NCBI RefSeq assembly: GCF_020532825.1
Contig: NZ_MQTS01000238.1
Coordinates: forward strand, 17,133 to 54,144
DNA from: Arthrobacter sp. SO3
Lineage (GTDB): Bacteria; Actinomycetota; Actinomycetes; Actinomycetales; Micrococcaceae
DNA: 37,012 nt
Direction: 5' to 3'
In this document: one piece after another, positions 33,675 to 37,012 of the stretch
Numbering within the stretch: position 1 is the first letter of the stretch
Layout of the letters: every line of letters starts with the position of its first letter
Notes under the pieces: model-generated
What the model saw: only the letters and a program-made list of their open reading frames with translations
Told to the model about the DNA's origin: nothing
Database searches by the model: none
Made by a program: the position numbers and the translations under genes

Positions 33675-34822
33675 CCCTGCTCAGCCAAGATCGTCTTGCT
33701 GACCCAAGCCGTAAGTTCGTTGGAGAAGGTACAAGGCGAGGCATTCCACTCCTGGGTATGATGCGCCTCAGGTAGGGGAATCAGGGTGACGGTGTCAGGA
33801 TTCGCGCGTTGGAACGCCGCTGAGATCTCCCAGGGAACCTCTTGATCTGTGTAGGAGTGCAGGACCAGCGTCGGGACTGCCACCCGCTTAGGCACATCGA
33901 CCCATTCAAGTGCATCGAAATCGATCGGTTCCTCCAACCCGAGCATCCTCGCGAACGGGGGAGCCTGCAACAGGCACATGACAAGGCCGGCACCAATCGC
34001 CGGCACGCCAGCCCGCACCGCCCCCGCCGTGATGGTCTTGCGCCAGCTCGTGACCGGCCCTACCAGGACGACTCCGACGATCCGGTCCCGATGGGCGCTG
34101 CGCTCCGCTGTCAGCAGCGCAATGGTCCCACCCATTGACCAGCCGGAGAGGATGATGCGTCTGGCTCCACGAGCGACGGCGTAGGACACAGCGCTTTCCA
34201 CATCACGCCACTCCGTTTGCCCAAGGTGGCTCGATTCGGCCTGTGGTGGGCTGACCTCCGGGTCGCTGCGAAATGTGGGGACCAAGGAGGTGAATCCTAA
34301 AGAACTGAATGCGTGGACGTCCCGGAACATGATCGAGCGGTCGGTCCAGCTGCCATGGATATGGATCACCCATACGTCCGTGTTCTCAGCTTCAAATAGC
34401 CATGCAGGCGCCGCACCGTACGCGGTGGGGACGTCCACCTCTTCGAACCGTCCGCCGACAGCAGAGGGCTCGAAAAACACGTCCGGAGTCCAATCGACGA
34501 TTGGCCCCAGACGTCCCGGCACGGACCCAAGAGGATCAATCCGCCGTTCTACGTACTTTTGATCCTCATTGATCAGCGTGACCTCGCCGACTCTCGTGTA
34601 CTTCTCTGTCGCGGGGTCGAACACGCCAAAGTCGCCCGGGGCTTTGGTGTAGTCGTCCAAATCGATGCGGACTCTACGGCCATCATCTGTCAGTTCGGCA
34701 CGACGGTAGTCCTTTGGTCCCCGTTTAACGATCTTGCGGGCCATGACAACCGCGAATCCAGATAGTGCGGCCGCCGGTACAAGGAACGCGAGGCAGGCCA
34801 GGCCGCGCCGTGTCGTCAGCAT
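33671..34822 (-). CDS. Membrane-anchored alpha/beta hydrolase
   Basis: A 383-aa protein. One N-terminal hydrophobic segment (about 8-28, ACLAFLVPAAALSGFAVVMA) suggests a signal anchor. The hydrolase fold begins near residue 150 (VWVIHIHGSW, oxyanion-type HG). The nucleophile elbow is GWSMGG (S229), the acid is D326 in SYTDQEVPW, and the His is H354 or H355 in PEAHHTQEW. All three catalytic residues are present. The substrate is unknown; it could be a peptidase or esterase acting at the cell surface. It is transcribed opposite to its neighbours and is not obviously part of the conjugation set. Confidence 0.85.
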   Translation of the reverse strand: MLTTRRGLACLAFLVPAAALSGFAVVMARKIVKRGPKDYRRAELTDDGRRVRIDLDDYTKAPGDFGVFDPATEKYTRVGEVTLINEDQKYVERRIDPLGSVPGRLGPIVDWTPDVFFEPSAVGGRFEEVDVPTAYGAAPAWLFEAENTDVWVIHIHGSWTDRSIMFRDVHAFSSLGFTSLVPTFRSDPEVSPPQAESSHLGQTEWRDVESAVSYAVARGARRIILSGWSMGGTIALLTAERSAHRDRIVGVVLVGPVTSWRKTITAGAVRAGVPAIGAGLVMCLLQAPPFARMLGLEEPIDFDALEWVDVPKRVAVPTLVLHSYTDQEVPWEISAAFQRANPDTVTLIPLPEAHHTQEWNASPCTFSNELTAWVSKTILAEQG

Positions 34823-34915
34823 TAGGTCTCACCCTCCAGCGCCGAACCAGGAAGAGGAACGGCACTCAATCATCGTAACGTCGCCTGAATCCCTCATATC
34901 TGAACAATTCATGCC

Positions 34916-34956
34916 CACTACAGGCGTTGTACATGTTCACTACAGGCGTGTAATCT
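34916..34956 (+). promoter_or_regulatory. Promoter with tandem direct repeats before the wall-hydrolase operon
   Basis: CACTACAGGCGT occurs at 34916-34927 and again at 34938-34949, 22 bases apart (about two helix turns). TTGTAC (34927-34932) and TAATCT (34951-34956), 18 bases apart, form a plausible -35/-10 pair that the repeats bracket and fill. A regulator bound to both copies would control this promoter. The -35 match is moderate. Confidence 0.5.
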
Positions 34957-34999
34957 TTTGGTTGAGCCAGTCGACGTCCAAGGGGGAGGGGCGAATCTA

Positions 35000-36079
35000 A
35001 TGCACCGCACATCGCTTGGCCTAGTGGCCATCATTGCCATCCCCGGGCTGTTCTTCGGACTGATCTTCTCCATGCTTCTGCTTCTCGCCCCCGCGAAGCC
35101 AGCTGCCGCCACCTGCGGTCCGGCCGTCTCTGTTGTCATCGATGATGACGCCAAGGTCGAGGGCTACACCGAGGAGCAGTTGAAGAACGCCGCGGCGATC
35201 ATGGGTGCCGGTAAGGCACAGGACCTGTCGGTCAACGGGCAGATGATCAGCGTCATGGTTTCCCTTGGGGAGTCGGGGTTGCGGGTCCTGGATACCGGCG
35301 ACGGTGCAGGCCCGGACTCACGCGGGTTGTTCCAGCAGCGCGACAACGGCGCGTGGGGCTCCTACGCAGACCGCATGGACCCCACCATCAGCGCGACGAA
35401 CTTCATCAAGGCCCTGAAAGGCGTGGCCGGCTGGGAACGGCTGGAACCGACCCTTGCCGGCAACAAGGTCCAGCGCAACGCCGACCCCTACCACTACCAG
35501 AAGTACTGGCCCGAGGCCGTCAAACTCGTCCAGGCGCTCTCGAACTCGAAGTTCTCCCTGCAAGGCAGCGACTGCGCCATCCCCGGACAATCCGGCGCGG
35601 GGGATGACTACCCGTGGAAGAACTCCCCGACCTGGCTGCAGGTCGGCGCAAACTCGGCCAGCACCTCACCGCTGGGCATGTACTACCGCGAGTGCGTGGA
35701 CTTCGCCCTCTGGCGGGTCAACCAGCAGATGGGTTCGACCGGTGCCCCGTTCAAGTTCCTCAACGGCTCCTTCCGCCCGGACGGGCAGGGCCTCGGCTCG
35801 GCCCTGACCTGGAAGGCCGGCTGGGACGCCAAGGGCTGGGACTCCGGCAACACACCCCGGGTCGGCGCGGTTGTCTGGTACGCCCCCGGTGCCGGGGGAG
35901 CGGACCCGAACTTCGGCCACGTCGCGGTGGTCAAGGAAGTCAAGGATAACGGGACCTACGTCGAAGAGGGCTACAACGGCAACCCGGCCCCGGCGGACCA
36001 CAGCTACTACACCCGGACAGTGGCCAACGCTGTCCCCTCCGCTTTCCTGTACCTGCCCACCCAAGAGGAGAAGAAGTGA
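35000..36079 (+). CDS. Conjugation-associated cell-wall hydrolase (lysozyme-like plus CHAP)
   Basis: A 359-aa protein when started at ATG 35000, with AAGGGGGAGG upstream; the TTG 42 bases earlier lies within the promoter and is not used. The N-terminus has a signal-anchor helix (about 5-34, ending in AAATC). Residues about 75-175 are lysozyme-like/transglycosylase (SLGESGLRVL with E91, SRGLFQQR, WERLEPTLAG). The C-terminus is a CHAP amidase/endopeptidase: C232 in YRECVDFALW and H307 in FGHVAVV. It would open the peptidoglycan for a secretion channel. The stop overlaps the lipoprotein start by four bases. Known as a component of Gram-positive conjugation machines. Confidence 0.85.
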   Translation: MHRTSLGLVAIIAIPGLFFGLIFSMLLLLAPAKPAAATCGPAVSVVIDDDAKVEGYTEEQLKNAAAIMGAGKAQDLSVNGQMISVMVSLGESGLRVLDTGDGAGPDSRGLFQQRDNGAWGSYADRMDPTISATNFIKALKGVAGWERLEPTLAGNKVQRNADPYHYQKYWPEAVKLVQALSNSKFSLQGSDCAIPGQSGAGDDYPWKNSPTWLQVGANSASTSPLGMYYRECVDFALWRVNQQMGSTGAPFKFLNGSFRPDGQGLGSALTWKAGWDAKGWDSGNTPRVGAVVWYAPGAGGADPNFGHVAVVKEVKDNGTYVEEGYNGNPAPADHSYYTRTVANAVPSAFLYLPTQEEKK

Positions 36080-36594
36080 AAAAGCCCGTGACCCTGCTCG
36101 CCGTGGCGCTGCTCTGCGTTTCGTGCGCACCGGCAGGCAACACCACGACAGCGCCGTCGGCATCAGCGCCCGCCAGCCCCACCTCATCCGCGCCGGTCTC
36201 CCTGAGCGCCAACAGCGGACCCCAGGCACCGGGCGGCACGATCCCCGCCACCATCGGCATCAGCTGGGATCAGGCCAGCAAGGACGAAGCCATGGACGTC
36301 GCAGAGAACGCCATGACGGATTTCGCCCGCCCCGCCGTGGAGGAAAAGCAGTGGGCCAATGACCTGGCCCGCTGGCTGACCCCACAGGCCACCGCCGACT
36401 ACTCGGCAGTTGACCCGGCCAACATCCCCGCATCCCGCGTCACCGGCGCCGCCACCCTGAACGTCGATGAAGCCAACGGCTTCGGCGTCATGGCAGCGGT
36501 CCCCACCAACGCCGGGACCTACACGGTGCAGCTGATCCGCACCGGCAGGGACGCCCCGTGGAAGGTCAACCGCCTCACCCCGCCCGCCTCCTAA
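36076..36594 (+). CDS. Probable conjugation lipoprotein
   Basis: A 172-aa protein with an N-terminal lipoprotein signal (KKPVTLLAVALLCVSC, lipobox Cys C17), followed by a Ser/Thr/Ala/Pro-rich stalk (about 18-60) and a compact domain ending in VQLIRTGRDAPWKVNRL. The end of that domain resembles the small mixed folds of conjugation components such as TcpC-type proteins, but the match is too weak to name. It overlaps the wall-hydrolase stop (ATGA) and should sit on the outer face of the membrane beside it. A secretion-complex role is inferred from position. Confidence 0.75.
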   Translation: MKKPVTLLAVALLCVSCAPAGNTTTAPSASAPASPTSSAPVSLSANSGPQAPGGTIPATIGISWDQASKDEAMDVAENAMTDFARPAVEEKQWANDLARWLTPQATADYSAVDPANIPASRVTGAATLNVDEANGFGVMAAVPTNAGTYTVQLIRTGRDAPWKVNRLTPPAS

Positions 36595-36634
36595 ACGCCG
36601 GTACGTCCACCCCCCACACGTAAGGAAGAAGCTC

Positions 36635-37012
36635 ATGGGCACTACACCAACGCAAGTTATGGCCTTTCCCAACATCAGGGCCATCGTCCGGGACAACGGC
36701 ACCGCCGAGGTCATCGTCGCGGGCAACTCCCGCATCGTCCCTGCCGGAGACTCCATGCAGGAACTCCGCAACAACGCCCTGGCCCTCATCGTGGGCGAAG
36801 CCCAGACCCTCCAGCGCCCCGTCCGGGTCCGCATCGAGGACCCCGAAGGACACGGCGAACTCATCGTCCACCCGGACAACAAGATCGAATCCGTTTCCTA
36901 CGAGCCCGCTCCGGCCCGCCGCCGGGCAGAAGCCCCCGAAACCACGCCCGCGACCGCAGCGCCGGCCATCATTGAGACCGCACCCGCACCCGAGCCCATG
37001 GCGGTTCCTGCC
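36635..37012 (+). CDS. Unidentified gene, cut by the window end
   Basis: 126 codons open to the window edge, starting at ATG 36635 with AAGGAAG upstream. The first 80 or so residues form a compact mixed domain (FPNIRAIVRDNGTAEVIVAG, then VRVRIEDPEGHGELIVHPD), followed by a Pro/Ala/Glu-rich linker that probably leads to a second domain outside the window. It is transcribed with the wall hydrolase and lipoprotein genes and probably belongs to the same transfer operon. Not recognised. Confidence 0.7.
   Translation, partial: MGTTPTQVMAFPNIRAIVRDNGTAEVIVAGNSRIVPAGDSMQELRNNALALIVGEAQTLQRPVRVRIEDPEGHGELIVHPDNKIESVSYEPAPARRRAEAPETTPATAAPAIIETAPAPEPMAVPA

Noticed and set aside
1..37012. Transposases, tRNA and rRNA genes
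   Set aside because: None recognised. The serine recombinase has no accompanying transposase or terminal repeats that would define a transposon.

Overview
The window looks like part of a large conjugative-type plasmid, or plasmid-derived element, from a high-GC Gram-positive actinobacterium, most likely Arthrobacter-like (Micrococcales). The reasons are the high GC content, many GTG and TTG starts, an Lsr2 nucleoid protein (an actinobacterial family), a ParA with a small ribbon-helix-helix-type partner, a primase-polymerase-like plasmid Rep protein, and a cell-wall-hydrolase plus lipoprotein pair of the kind found in conjugation clusters. The organism call is inference. No rRNA, tRNA or CRISPR array was seen.

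Left part (1-13.9 kb): the 3' end of one gene and a small gene whose C-terminus resembles antitoxin toxin-binding domains. A complete BREX type 1 phage-defence operon follows: a small excisionase-type HTH gene, brxA, brxB, brxC, pglX, pglZ and brxL, all on + and tightly coupled. The last gene is unusual. Its BrxL-type ATPase core is followed not by the usual Lon-like domain but by a region resembling the phospholipase-D-like C-terminal domain of eukaryotic MITD1 (MIT_C).

Defence-rich middle (13.9-26.6 kb): an unrecognised two-gene cassette on -; a large STAND-type NTPase with a restriction-endonuclease-like N-terminus, similar in layout to Avs-type sensors; divergent from it, a 589-aa protein ending in a HEPN-like Rx4H motif (DUF4209-like); a serine recombinase preceded by a cluster of inverted repeats; a cold-shock protein; a GIY-YIG nuclease with a DUF4357-like tail; and a 923-aa SMC/RloC-like ATPase with a CxxC hook.

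Plasmid core (26.8-31.7 kb): lsr2 with a probable leaderless promoter and a strong terminator, then a leftward block of parA with its small parB-like partner, a centromere/iteron region built from an 81-bp repeat, the rep gene, a hairpin-rich leader, and two small probable DNA-binding genes behind a perfect palindromic operator candidate.

Right part (31.8 kb to end): a three-gene XRE regulator, ImmA/IrrE-like metallopeptidase and multipass membrane protein operon (MAB_1171c-like); a membrane-anchored alpha/beta hydrolase on -; and the start of a probable conjugation operon (lysozyme-like plus CHAP wall hydrolase, lipoprotein, and a gene cut by the window end).

Overall, plasmid maintenance and transfer functions flank a roughly 26-kb accessory region that holds one full BREX system and at least three further candidate anti-phage modules.
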